A stretch of 64,000 bases of DNA, taken from NCBI GenBank assembly GCA_001931535.1, contig CP016211.1, positions 10,152,377 to 10,216,376 of the forward strand, read 5' to 3'. The position numbers and the translations under genes are program-made. Below the pieces are notes generated by a model, which was not told the origin of the DNA, did not search any database, and saw nothing but the letters and a program-made list of their open reading frames with translations. The DNA is from Minicystis rosea (GTDB taxonomy: Bacteria; Myxococcota_A; Polyangia; Polyangiales; Polyangiaceae). This document shows positions 53,437 to 62,983 of this stretch, piece by piece. Position 1 is the first letter of the stretch. Each line of letters opens with the position of its first letter.

Positions 53437-55224
53437 GTGAACACCGAGACGCAGGACGCCTCCAACCGCGACGGCTGGTCCGCCTGGGCGCGCAGCCAGT
53501 CCCGCGGCGCGCTCGCGCCGCGCCTGCGGCTCCTCTACCACTGCGATCTCGACCGCATCGGCGCGCTCTCGATGCCCGGCGCGGTGGCCTCGCGCTGGCT
53601 CGTCGTCGGGCGCCACGATCCGCCGTTCGGCGGCCTCGGCGGCGCCACGCTCCCGCTCGACGATCCCCGCGTCAGCCGCGAGCAGCTCCGCATCCGTTAC
53701 CACGACGACACGCAGCGCTTCGAGATCGAGCCCATCCCCGTCGCGCGCCGCCCGGTCGGCCTCGTCGATCTCGAGGCCGCCTCCGCCGATCACCCCGCGA
53801 CCACGCCGATCACCGGCCCCACCCTGCTCCCTCCGGGCGCGTGCATCGCCATCGGCGATCGCATCCTCATCGGTTTGGAGCTCGCGCGCGTGCACGCCAC
53901 CGACGCGAGCCGGCTCGGGCTCGTGGGCGAGAGCGAAGCGATGTGGGCCCTGCGCGACGAGATCCAGAGCGTCGCTCAATTCGGCCGCTCGGCCCTCGTC
54001 AGCGGCCCGACGGGCGCCGGGAAGGAGCTGGTCGCGCGGGCGCTCCACCAGGTGAGCCCGCGCAAGGCCGGTCCGTTCATCCCCGTCAACTGCGCGGCAC
54101 TCCCAGAGACGTTGGTCGAGAGTGTCCTCTTCGGTCACAAGAAGGGTGCTTTCACCGGCGCCGACGCCGAGGAAAAAGGCCTCTTCCGCGCGGCCGACGG
54201 CGGCACGCTCTTCCTCGACGAGCTGGGAGAGCTGCCCATCGCCGTGCAACCCAAGCTCCTCCGCGTCCTGCAAGACGGCGTGGTGGTGCCCGTGGGCGCG
54301 CACGAGGGCCGCCGCGTCGACGTGCGCGCGGTGGCCGCCACGCACCGAGATCTCGAGTCCCAAGTGCGCGCCGGCGGCCTGCGGGAGGACCTTTATCATC
54401 GCCTGGCCGCGCACGTGCTCCGCGTCCCGGCGCTCTCCCAACGACGGTTCGACATTCCCGAGCTGTTCGTCCACCTGCTCCGCCGATTGCGCGCGGAGCA
54501 CGGCTCACTCGAATGGTTGTGGGACAGCGGGCGAAAATGGCAATCCGCGCTGCCCATCGGCTTCATCGCCGATCTCATGCGCCGCCCGTGGCGCGGCAAC
54601 GTGCGCGAGCTGCAAAACCTGGTGGAGCGCACCGCGCGGCGAAACCTCCACCCCGGCCCCTTCCAAGCCCCCGAAGCCGCGAGCCACGACAACACCCCCG
54701 TACGGGCCTCCGAGCCTCCCTCGGCCGCCGAGCCGGCAGCCTCGGAGCAGAGCGACGACGTGCCCTCGCGCAACACGCGCTCGCGGCCCTCCGCCGAGAC
54801 CGCCGTGCCCGAAGCGCTGCTGCGCACCGCCGGCGAAGCCCTCGGCTTGGCCCACAAAACGGTGCTCAAGCTGCTCGCCCCCGAAACGCTGCTATCGCTC
54901 GATGCCGAGAGCGAGAGACTCGACGAGACCGAGCGCACTCGAAAGCTCCGCGCCCGCGCCGCCGAAGCCTTGCTGTTGCTCCTCGAAGCGCGTGACTTCA
55001 ATCAAAGCAGCGTCGCCGCCGATCTCGGCACCTCGCGCACCACCTTGATCAAGCTCATGGACGATCTCGGCCTGCCCCGAGCCACGGACCTCGGCGCCGA
55101 CGAAATCGCGCGGGCGCGCGCGCAGGCCGGCGGTGATCTCGACGGCGCCGCGCGCCTCCTCCGCGTCTCGCCCATCGCCCTCAAAAAGCGGCTGACGTTG
55201 CTCAACCTCAAATCCCGCGGTTAG
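53437..55224 (+). CDS. FHA-domain sigma-54-dependent activator
   Basis: 595 residues from GTG with GGAG nine bases before. N-terminal FHA domain (about 50-145; GRH..DDPRVSREQLRI, where the usual SRxH His is Gln), AAA+ sigma-54 activation domain with Walker A SGPTGAGKELVARAL, the GAFTGA loop that contacts sigma-54, LFLDELGELP (Walker B) and the RNVREL-like RGNVRELQNLVER. The C-terminus has two helix-turn-helix segments of Fis type (DFNQSSVAADLGTSRTTLI and DLDGAARLLRVSPIALKKR). It should read a phosphothreonine signal from a Ser/Thr kinase; a large one lies 45 bp away, convergent. Confidence 0.93.
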   Translation: MNTETQDASNRDGWSAWARSQSRGALAPRLRLLYHCDLDRIGALSMPGAVASRWLVVGRHDPPFGGLGGATLPLDDPRVSREQLRIRYHDDTQRFEIEPIPVARRPVGLVDLEAASADHPATTPITGPTLLPPGACIAIGDRILIGLELARVHATDASRLGLVGESEAMWALRDEIQSVAQFGRSALVSGPTGAGKELVARALHQVSPRKAGPFIPVNCAALPETLVESVLFGHKKGAFTGADAEEKGLFRAADGGTLFLDELGELPIAVQPKLLRVLQDGVVVPVGAHEGRRVDVRAVAATHRDLESQVRAGGLREDLYHRLAAHVLRVPALSQRRFDIPELFVHLLRRLRAEHGSLEWLWDSGRKWQSALPIGFIADLMRRPWRGNVRELQNLVERTARRNLHPGPFQAPEAASHDNTPVRASEPPSAAEPAASEQSDDVPSRNTRSRPSAETAVPEALLRTAGEALGLAHKTVLKLLAPETLLSLDAESERLDETERTRKLRARAAEALLLLLEARDFNQSSVAADLGTSRTTLIKLMDDLGLPRATDLGADEIARARAQAGGDLDGAARLLRVSPIALKKRLTLLNLKSRG

Positions 55225-55250
55225 AGCGTCTCACGGGATCTCCCCTCATC

Positions 55251-55272
55251 CTGATTCGCGATATCGCATCAG
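55251..55272. terminator. Short hairpin between convergent regulators
   Basis: CTGAT/ATCAG plus GCG/CGC around ATAT, with a two-base bulge, in the 44-bp gap and overlapping the stop codon of the kinase-ATPase gene. Weak; possible bidirectional terminator. Confidence 0.35.
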
Positions 55273-58200
55273 CCCTCGGCCGCCGGGCGCCACCCCAAAG
55301 GCAGCGCGAAGTGTCCGGCCGCGGCGAGCTCGGCAGACTCGGAGTCTTGGTCGAGGGTGATGGCCCGGAGATCGCGCGCGGCTTCCAGGCAGATCCAGCG
55401 ATGATAAGGGCTCGTGTTGACGTTGGAGAGCGCGAGCGCGCGGTGGAGGGAGCGGGCCGCGGCGCGCGGGTTTCCCTCGGCGTGATCGAGGAGCGCGAGG
55501 GCGCGATGTCCCACGCAGCCCGAATCGAAGACGCCGCGGCGCGCGAGCCAACGGGCGCGGCTCCGCAGACGCGCGCGCTCGCGGGCCGGGAGGCCTCGGG
55601 TGCGCAACACGCCGAGCGCGGCCTCGAGCTGGACCATGATCCAGAGGCTCCGATCCATACCCACCGCCCAACCCCCGCTCGCGCGCGCGGCCCGCTCCTC
55701 GGGCTCGCTCTCGGCGAGGGCGTCGGCAAAGCGACCTTCGGCGACGAGCACGTTGGCCCGCGCGCAGGCCAAGATGAATTGCAGCCGTGAAGCCGGCGCG
55801 CCCGCACACTGCGTTTCCAGGCGTTCGAGCGCCGCCCGCGCTTCGATGAGGCGACCCCGCCGGGCCAAGAGCCGTGTCTGCGTGGTGAGGGCGAGCGCGA
55901 GGTTGATGAAGTTGGGGAGCGCGACGCCGAGCTCGTGATCGATGACGGCGAAGGCTTCGTCGTCATCGCCTTTGCAGTAGAGGACGAGCAGGTGAAAGAT
56001 GCGCGCCACGTGACCGTCGAAGGAATCGCTCATTCCCCGGCGCGCAAAGCCCGCGAGGGCCGTTTCGATGGTCTGCCTCGCCCGTGACAGGTTGGTCGCC
56101 AGCCAAAGCAAGCTGCGGTTGATCTGCACCACCTCGCGGCCGAGCACCAAATCATGGGCTTGGGCGAGCGCCTCGGCCTCGTCCAAGCGGCGGTGGGCGC
56201 GCTCGATCTGCGCCGGAGAGCAGCGCCCGAGGAGCAGCGGCACCGACGCGCCGAAGGCGAGCGAGCGCTGGAGGACGCGCTGATCGTCGATGCGCCGCCC
56301 CAAGAGCTCGGCCCGGAGCGCGGCCTCGGCCGCGGGCCAAGGCCAAATGGGTTGAAAGGCACGGACCAACAAATCGAGAAACCGAACCTGCGCGGCGAGG
56401 AGCGGCCTCGTCTCATCGGGCGCCGGGCGGGGCGAAACCCACTCCCCCAAGACCTTGCGCGCCCCGAGCCCGAGCAGCGTGAGAATGCGGCCGAGAGGCG
56501 CCCTTTCGAGCGGCAAACCGAGGATCGCGAGGCCGCGCGCAAACACCTCTCGCCCCTCACGGAGGTGAGGTGTCGCCATGAGGTTTGCGCCGGTAACCCC
56601 GTACAAACGCAGGAGCGCCACGGTGCGCTCGGGGTGATCCGCAGGCGCCGCCTCCCAACGCACGAGCGCCTCTTGATGCGCGCGCGCCGCTTCGAGGTGA
56701 TGTCCGCCGTATTCGAACAGCTCGCCGACCCGCTCCCAGCGCGCCGCCGTCGTCAATGGGTCTTCGTCGGGGTCGAGATCTTCGAGCCCCATGCGAAAGA
56801 GGCGCGCCGCGTGCACGAACGCGAGCATCGACGCGGCCTGCTCGGCGGCCTCGAAAGCATATCGCCGGCGGAGGCGGAGATCGCCGGCCTCGGTCCAATG
56901 ATGGACCAAGATCTCGGCATCACGACCATCCACCCCGGGACGCGCCGCGAGACTTAGCGCCAAGCTCCGGTGCAGGGAGCGGCGCCGCTCTTCGGCGAGG
57001 CCTTGATAAGCCACCTCGCGAATCCGATCGTGATAGAGATCGAGGCGCGGAGAAGACTCGATATCCGAAGTGCCGCCTTCCGCGCCGCGGGGAACGGCCT
57101 TGAAGAAGCGCGCGGACAAGAGCTCGCTGACCGCGAGATCGAACTCCTCACCACCGAGCCCGCTCGTCTCGCGGAGCACGGGCGCCGAGATGTCGCCGCC
57201 TGCGGTGGCCCCGATGGCCAAGACCTTTTCGGCGCGCGGGCTCAGAGCCTGAATCATCTCGCGAATCAGATCGTCGGCCGCGCCTTTGGCGTCGAGCCGG
57301 GCCGTTTGCTCCATGGGTGGAAGCGTGGCGAGGTGCTCGGCCAAACGTCGTACCAAAAAGGGATTCCCCTCGGCCTGACCGGCCAGCGCGGTGGTCATCT
57401 CTGGATCGAGACGGCCTCCGGTCACGGTCCGCACGAGGCGCTCGGCGTCGCTGGCATCGAGAGGAGCGAGCGCAATGCTCGTGGCGCGCTCCGTGGCCGC
57501 CATCTCCCGGAGCAAACGATCGAGCGGATGATCGGGCCCGAGGCTCTGCGATCGCAGCGAGCCGAGCACCATGATTCGACCGGCGCCGCCCTCCGTGAGC
57601 GCCGCGAGGAGGGCAATGCTCTCTTCGTCGGCCCATTGGAGATCGTCGAGCACGAAGCAGATGGGCGCTTCGATCTGGCAATGATCGACGAGGCGTTTCC
57701 ACCCGTCGAGCGCTTGCCGGTGAAGCTCGCGCGGATCGATGCGGCTCATTTCCATCGAGGGTGCGCCGGTGATCATGCCGAGCGCGGGAAAGATGCGCTC
57801 CAGCACCATCAATGCCGGTCGCACGGCCGCGAGGCGCGCGGGCGACCAGCGCCGGAGCGCGAGGGTCATGGCATCCACGATCCGATCGAAGGCCACGAAC
57901 GGCACCTGCTCCCGCTCGTAGCAGCGGCCGCGAAAGCAGATGAACCCCATCTCCACGGCACGTCGTGCAATGGTCGAGCAGAGCGCGCTCTTGCCGATGC
58001 CGCTCGGCCCCGACACGAAGGCGCATTGCACCTCTCCGCCCGCGGCCTGCGAGAGACATCGCGTCAGCGTCGCGATCTCCGACTCTCGCCCGACGAAAAT
58101 CTCCCCGGTCTCCACCGGCCCCGGCGCCCGCGGCAACGACGGCCGCGCGCCGAGGCCGAGCGCCTCGCGGACCTCGGCGAGCGCGGGCCGCTCCGCGGGG

Positions 58201-59054
58201 GTGCGCGCCATCAATCGATGAACGATGTCCGCGAGCAAAGGCGGGACACCGGAGACGCGCTCGTCGACCCGCGGCGGCGGCCGCTCGATGCGCATCATCA
58301 TCGCTTCTCCCGGCGGCCCCTGAAAAGGCAGCTTCCCCGAGAGCAATTGAAACATCATGCACCCGAGGGCATAAAGATCCGACGCTGGCGAGGCCGCTTC
58401 TCCACGACATTGCTCCGGCGAGAGATACGCGAGCGTCCCCACGATGGCGCCCTCTTGGCTAATCACCATCGATCGATCGACGCGGCTCGCCAGCCCGAAA
58501 TCGAGGAGCCGCGCCGTGCCTTCGACATCCACGAGGATGTTGGAGGGCTTGAGATCGCGATGCACGATCCCGCGTCCGTGCAAGAGCTCGAGCGCCTCGA
58601 GAATCTGCCCCATCACGGACGAGAAGGCCTCGAGATCACAAGCCACCGGCCGCCGGCCCCGCGGCGCGTCGTCTGCTTGGGTATCGAAGGACGTCTCCTC
58701 CGGCCCCGCCGAAAGCGTGGTTCCCGACGTGGAGAAGGCCGCTTCCTCGGGGAGGAGGACGTGCAGGAGATCGTGGCCATGGACGAGCTCCATGGTGAAA
58801 AACCACTGCCCCTCGTGCTGCCCCAAGTCGAAGAGGCGCACCAGGTTCGGGTGGTGGACCTCGGCCATGACCCGGAACTCCTGCTTGAAGCGCAGGAGTC
58901 GCCCGGCGTCGCTCGCCAACATCACCTTGAGCGCCGCCCGCGTGCCGGTGGCGCGATCCTCCACCTCGTAGACGGCCCCCATTCCCCCCATCCCCAGGAG
59001 CCGGAGCGGCACATATCGCTTCGTGCCCGAAAATGGCTTGAGATCGCGAATCAA
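55269..59054 (-). CDS. Ser/Thr kinase-AAA ATPase-TPR-like fusion protein
   Basis: 1261 residues. Kinase domain at 14-300: glycine loop GMGGMGAVYEVED, Lys43, HRDLKPSN at 165-172, DFG after it, SPEQ. Then an AAA_16-type ATPase at about 318-620: FVGRESEIATL, P-loop GPSGIGKSAL near 348-357, FVLDDLQWADEES (Walker B). The C-terminal 600 residues are helical, TPR/MalT-like, with no DNA-binding domain. This architecture is common in myxobacteria and cyanobacteria. The start is TTG 59054 with no ATG before the kinase loop; moderate certainty. It is convergent with the FHA activator. Confidence 0.9.
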   Translation of the reverse strand: MIRDLKPFSGTKRYVPLRLLGMGGMGAVYEVEDRATGTRAALKVMLASDAGRLLRFKQEFRVMAEVHHPNLVRLFDLGQHEGQWFFTMELVHGHDLLHVLLPEEAAFSTSGTTLSAGPEETSFDTQADDAPRGRRPVACDLEAFSSVMGQILEALELLHGRGIVHRDLKPSNILVDVEGTARLLDFGLASRVDRSMVISQEGAIVGTLAYLSPEQCRGEAASPASDLYALGCMMFQLLSGKLPFQGPPGEAMMMRIERPPPRVDERVSGVPPLLADIVHRLMARTPAERPALAEVREALGLGARPSLPRAPGPVETGEIFVGRESEIATLTRCLSQAAGGEVQCAFVSGPSGIGKSALCSTIARRAVEMGFICFRGRCYEREQVPFVAFDRIVDAMTLALRRWSPARLAAVRPALMVLERIFPALGMITGAPSMEMSRIDPRELHRQALDGWKRLVDHCQIEAPICFVLDDLQWADEESIALLAALTEGGAGRIMVLGSLRSQSLGPDHPLDRLLREMAATERATSIALAPLDASDAERLVRTVTGGRLDPEMTTALAGQAEGNPFLVRRLAEHLATLPPMEQTARLDAKGAADDLIREMIQALSPRAEKVLAIGATAGGDISAPVLRETSGLGGEEFDLAVSELLSARFFKAVPRGAEGGTSDIESSPRLDLYHDRIREVAYQGLAEERRRSLHRSLALSLAARPGVDGRDAEILVHHWTEAGDLRLRRRYAFEAAEQAASMLAFVHAARLFRMGLEDLDPDEDPLTTAARWERVGELFEYGGHHLEAARAHQEALVRWEAAPADHPERTVALLRLYGVTGANLMATPHLREGREVFARGLAILGLPLERAPLGRILTLLGLGARKVLGEWVSPRPAPDETRPLLAAQVRFLDLLVRAFQPIWPWPAAEAALRAELLGRRIDDQRVLQRSLAFGASVPLLLGRCSPAQIERAHRRLDEAEALAQAHDLVLGREVVQINRSLLWLATNLSRARQTIETALAGFARRGMSDSFDGHVARIFHLLVLYCKGDDDEAFAVIDHELGVALPNFINLALALTTQTRLLARRGRLIEARAALERLETQCAGAPASRLQFILACARANVLVAEGRFADALAESEPEERAARASGGWAVGMDRSLWIMVQLEAALGVLRTRGLPARERARLRSRARWLARRGVFDSGCVGHRALALLDHAEGNPRAAARSLHRALALSNVNTSPYHRWICLEAARDLRAITLDQDSESAELAAAGHFALPLGWRPAAEG

Positions 59055-59442
59055 ACGCCGCCCCCGCGCCCGGCACGCACGCCGGCGAACGACGGCCTCA
59101 CGGCGCGAGGTCTCAATGGTTGGAGCAGCGGGCGCATGGAATCGGGATCCTCGATTCTACGGCAGGCCCCCGCGCCGCGTGACAGATGATTTCGTGACAC
59201 GAAGGCCTCTGGTCGCCTGCTCACCTGGTCATTCCACGATGCAGGGCGCGATCGTCCCCGCGCACGGGAGCGACGTACGATGGTCCCCACGCGCCCGGCG
59301 CGATCAGGATCGAGAAGCGATCGTCACCGAGGCCACGCGGACGCCCGAGGCCGGAGCGCGGACGGAGCGGAGGGCGCGTCGGTATCTCCCACGCCCCGCG
59401 GGTTGCGTGATATCTCTCGACGAATCCCCCGAGGTCTCACCG

Positions 59443-61047
59443 ATGCCTGCCTCTTCCCAAGAAGCCCGTTCTTCGTCGCCGACCCGCCTGTTCGCCGTCG
59501 TCGCCGTGCTCGCCGCCGGTGGAAACGGCGTGATGGCCTGCGCCGACTCGCTCCACCTCGATCCCGGGAGCGGCGGCAAGGGATCCACCTCCACCGGCAC
59601 GCACGGCACCGGCGGCAACGCCCCCACGGTGTGCAGCTCCAACCCGGACTGCGCTTACCCCACGCCGGTCTGTGACACCGTCTCGAATACCTGCGTGGAG
59701 TGCCTCACCTTCACCGACTGCAACGGCCCCAAGCCCGGCACCGTGTGCTCACAGGGCGCCTGCGTCTGCCCCTCGAGCAGCGACACCGCCCTCACCTATT
59801 GCCCGGCCACCACCACCTCCAACGGCACCCCGGGCCGCTGCGTCGACACCCAGACCTCGCAAACCGATTGCGGCGGCTGCGGCCAAGCCTGCTTCGGAAG
59901 CTGCACCGCCGGCAAATGCGCCGACAAATGGCGACCGACGACCACGGCGGGGGCGCCCACCGCGCGCAGCCAACACGTCGCGCTCTGGACCGGTAGCAAG
60001 ATGTTCGTTTGGGGTGGTGACACGCCGAGTGGCTTGACGAACACCGGCGGGCTCTACGATCCAGCGACCGACTCGTGGAAGCCGACCAGCACCGTGAATG
60101 CGCCCAGCCCGCGCGCCGACGCCACCGCGGTTTGGGACGAGAAGGACAAGCTCGTGCTCGTGTGGGGCGGCAATGGTCCGGGCGGACAGCTCGGCACCGG
60201 CGGCATGTACAGCCCCGAGACCAACACGTGGACCGCCATTCCAACCAGCGGTGCACCGGCAGCACGTGCCGAGCACACGGCAGTGTGGGCCACGTTCAGC
60301 GTGAGCAAGCCCTTCATGGGGGCTGCTTCTGGCATGGTCATTTGGGGCGGCACCAACAGCAGCGGCCATCTCGGCAATGGCGCCGTCTTCGATCCGGCGA
60401 CGAAGAAGTGGGTTGGTCCGGTCGACGACATGAGCACGAACGGCGTTCCTTCGCCCCTTGCGCGTGGCCTGCACACCGCCGTCTGGGATTCGGGTCTAAA
60501 CCAGCTGATCATGTGGGGTGGAATCGGGACTTCTGATTCGTCGATCGGTGATCAATATCTTGGTGACGGCGCGGCGTGGGATCCAAGCTTCACCGGCTCC
60601 CCTGCTGCCTGGAGTGTGCTCACGGTGACCGATGCCCCGGCACCGCGCGCCCGGCACACGGCGCTGTGGGACGGTACGTCGATGCTGGTCTGGGGTGGAG
60701 TCAACAGCACGACGCACCTGGCCGACGGCGCGCGGTTCAAACCGTCGACGCCCGCTTGGTCGCCGACTGATACGAATGTCGCGCCCGAAGGGCGCGTGGG
60801 CCACACGGCCGTGTGGGTTGATGCCGCCAAGACGATGATCGTCTTCGGCGGTGACCAGGGCGGTGCGCCGTTCGATTCCGGCTGGGCGCTCGACGCGTCG
60901 CTGCTCTGGACGGCGCTCCCCACGGCGCCCAGCGCGCGTACGCGCCACACTGCGGTCGCGACCGGCTCCACCATGATCGTGTGGGGCGGCAGCGCTGGCG
61001 GCAACAGTTATCTCAGCACTGGCGCCATCTACGACGCCACGCCCTGA
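59443..61047 (+). CDS. Kelch-repeat propeller lipoprotein, seven blades
   Basis: 534 residues from ATG 59443. Hydrophobic signal ending near NGVMAC and a Cys-rich segment (SNPDCAYPTPVC, GVC, GGCGQACFGSC), then seven Kelch blades counted by (V/I/M)(W/F)GG motifs: MFVWGGD, LVWGGN, VIWGGT, MWGGI, LVWGGV, IVFGGD and IVWGGS. Each blade also carries R.xHTAVW and the W-strand of the previous sheet. A seven-bladed surface propeller is expected. Upstream in-frame codons are antisense to the kinase gene and not used. Confidence 0.88.
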   Translation: MPASSQEARSSSPTRLFAVVAVLAAGGNGVMACADSLHLDPGSGGKGSTSTGTHGTGGNAPTVCSSNPDCAYPTPVCDTVSNTCVECLTFTDCNGPKPGTVCSQGACVCPSSSDTALTYCPATTTSNGTPGRCVDTQTSQTDCGGCGQACFGSCTAGKCADKWRPTTTAGAPTARSQHVALWTGSKMFVWGGDTPSGLTNTGGLYDPATDSWKPTSTVNAPSPRADATAVWDEKDKLVLVWGGNGPGGQLGTGGMYSPETNTWTAIPTSGAPAARAEHTAVWATFSVSKPFMGAASGMVIWGGTNSSGHLGNGAVFDPATKKWVGPVDDMSTNGVPSPLARGLHTAVWDSGLNQLIMWGGIGTSDSSIGDQYLGDGAAWDPSFTGSPAAWSVLTVTDAPAPRARHTALWDGTSMLVWGGVNSTTHLADGARFKPSTPAWSPTDTNVAPEGRVGHTAVWVDAAKTMIVFGGDQGGAPFDSGWALDASLLWTALPTAPSARTRHTAVATGSTMIVWGGSAGGNSYLSTGAIYDATP

Positions 61048-61074
61048 TAGATTCTCTCATCTACGACGAGTCTT

Positions 61075-61102
61075 GCCCGCCGGGTGATTCCACTCGGCGG
61101 GC
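61075..61102. terminator. Bidirectional terminator
   Basis: 8-bp stem GCCCGCCG/CGGCGGGC with an inner GTG/CAC closing ATTC. It sits in the 62-bp gap between the Kelch (+) and SUMF1-fold (-) genes and can stop both. Confidence 0.65.
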
Positions 61103-61109
61103 GGTGCGA

Positions 61110-62870
61110 TCACATGCTCCGAGCACAGCGCAGGCCGCTATCGAGATCATGACTCGCTGGTGTGTAGTAGCCACGATACGACGTGACTAGTACCCCAGGT
61201 AGAGCGTCAAAGACACCACCTCGCCGCACTCGGGTCGATCCACTCGCCAGGTACGCGCAGTTGCTACAGGGCGTCACGTAGGGTGCGAACCAATCGAGGC
61301 TCCACTCATAGACGTTTCCAGCCAGGTCTGCTTGGCCATATCTGCCGTCCCCCTTCGGCGACTCCGACCCAACATTGTTGAAGCTCGAATAGCAAGAGCC
61401 GGAATCATAGTAGTTCGCGTACGTGCAATCGATCACCACCGATGTCGAAGGGCTCGACCACGGATACACACGCTGTTCGACTCCTCCTGCCGCTGCGTAG
61501 TTCCACTCGGCTTCGGTAGGCAAGAAGCCACCATCCCAAATGCAGAACGCATACGCCTCATACCAGTTCACGCAATTGATCGGTTGCTTCTCCCTGCTTC
61601 CTGCGGATGGAGTCCACGTCTGAGGTGAGCAACTGAGGTTCGAGTTCCAGATGCCCGCAGACGACGCCAATTTGGTACTCCATGCAGTGTCCCACCCGGA
61701 CTCGTACATTCCAGCATTTGCGCTGTCCATCAATCCACTCCCACCATTGAGATGATCGTGCTTGCCGTCGCCTGCCGCAGGACGCCATCCACTTACCCAC
61801 GCGCTCACGAACTGTCGGAAACGGCCAACCGTCACTTCATATTTATCCAACTGGAAGCTGCTTACGGTCGCCGCGGCCGTCTTGCTCGTAAACGTGACTC
61901 CATCGTAGCTTCGAAAGAAACTCCCTCCCGTTACTTGCAAGCTCGTGCAGCAGCTCTCATTCGCACCAGGTCCGCAATCCATGCCTGCGCCTGTAGCGCC
62001 CGCCTGGCAACTGGGTGGCGCGAGGCAAGCGCCTGCCGCGCAATATGCGCTATCCCCCGAGCATGTCGTGCCATTTTGCCATTGTCCCGCCGCGTCACAT
62101 GTCTGTGGCATGTTGCCTGAACACTGCTTGGAACTCGGCAAACAGACTCCGATACAATTCCCGGCATCGCACACGTAGGCACATGACTCTGTCGTTTGCC
62201 AAGTGCCACCTGCGTCACACGTCTCAACGTCGATCCCAGAGCACCGCGTTGCGCCTGGCATGCACTCTGTACAGATCCCCGCATCGCACGCGTTGCTCGT
62301 ACAATCGTCATCCTGCGCGCAGTGTTCCCCAGCTGCGCAAGGCGGGCAGCTCCCTCCGCAATCGACATCCGTCTCGCTGCCGTTCTTCACCATGTCGTCG
62401 CACTTCGGCGCGACGCAGATGTGGCTCACGCCGCACGCGAGGCTCTCGCAATCCGTGCCGACGACGCACCCTTCACCAACTTTGCAACCCGGGCACGCGC
62501 CTCCTCCGCAATCCTTGTCCGTCTCGTTGCCGTTCTTCTCCCCGTCGTTGCAGCCCGGGCCAGCCGGCTCCGCGCAGTTGCCGCCCGTGCACACGCCGCT
62601 CTCGCAATCACCGGCCTTGTTGCATGCTCGACTGGCGGCGCACTTGGCTGGGCACGTCCCGCCGCAATCGACGTCAGTCTCGTCGCCGTTCTTCTTCCCG
62701 TCCGAGCAGCTCGGGCACTGCGGGTCTTGAGGACAATTGGAAAAGTCGTCGAGGCCGATGAGTTGCTCGCATCGGACCGAAGTCAGCGCCAGCGCCGCTG
62801 TCGCAAGGACCATGGCGTTCGATGCAAAGCGATGCGCATGCGACGTGCGCGAGGGACGGTGACGAGACAT
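61110..62870 (-). CDS. Cys-rich lipoprotein with SUMF1 (FGE-sulfatase) domain
   Basis: 586 residues; ATG 62870 has GGAGG upstream. An N-terminal signal ending near TSVRC is followed by three repeats of the type DGxKNGxETDxDCGG (SDGKKNGDETDVDCGG, NDGEKNGNETDKDCGG, DDMVKNGSETDVDCGG), each with several Cys, as seen in myxobacterial surface proteins. A second Cys-rich module covers about 205-310. The C-terminal 270 residues are a SUMF1 fold (DKYEVTVGRFRQFV, INCVNWYEAYAFC, LPTEAEWNYAA, DLAGNVYEWSLDWF, RRGGVFDA, SGLRCARS). The catalytic Cys pair of true FGE is not evident. GC is lower than the neighbours. Confidence 0.85.
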   Translation of the reverse strand: MSRHRPSRTSHAHRFASNAMVLATAALALTSVRCEQLIGLDDFSNCPQDPQCPSCSDGKKNGDETDVDCGGTCPAKCAASRACNKAGDCESGVCTGGNCAEPAGPGCNDGEKNGNETDKDCGGGACPGCKVGEGCVVGTDCESLACGVSHICVAPKCDDMVKNGSETDVDCGGSCPPCAAGEHCAQDDDCTSNACDAGICTECMPGATRCSGIDVETCDAGGTWQTTESCAYVCDAGNCIGVCLPSSKQCSGNMPQTCDAAGQWQNGTTCSGDSAYCAAGACLAPPSCQAGATGAGMDCGPGANESCCTSLQVTGGSFFRSYDGVTFTSKTAAATVSSFQLDKYEVTVGRFRQFVSAWVSGWRPAAGDGKHDHLNGGSGLMDSANAGMYESGWDTAWSTKLASSAGIWNSNLSCSPQTWTPSAGSREKQPINCVNWYEAYAFCIWDGGFLPTEAEWNYAAAGGVEQRVYPWSSPSTSVVIDCTYANYYDSGSCYSSFNNVGSESPKGDGRYGQADLAGNVYEWSLDWFAPYVTPCSNCAYLASGSTRVRRGGVFDALPGVLVTSYRGYYTPASHDLDSGLRCARSM

Positions 62871-62914
62871 GCGATACCTCCACAAGAACTGCGAAAGGCC
62901 GCATGCTACGGGCT

Positions 62915-62965
62915 TTGAGGCCCGGGATCCATCACCGCAATGCGGCTGGCAACCGGGCCCCTCAA
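62915..62965. terminator. Long hairpin downstream of subtilase fragment
   Basis: Stem TTGAGG/CCTCAA continued by CCCGG/CCGGG after a two-base bulge, with a small CCGC/GCGG hairpin in the loop. It lies between the subtilase stop (62984) and the SUMF1-fold gene start (62870), both minus strand, and may end the subtilase transcript. Confidence 0.5.
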
Positions 62966-62983
62966 TCGTTTGACCTCAAACCA

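Noticed and set aside
61110..62870. Active formylglycine-generating enzyme
   Set aside because: The fold is SUMF1, but the catalytic Cys pair is not evident in the C-terminal RGG region and no sulfatase gene is near.
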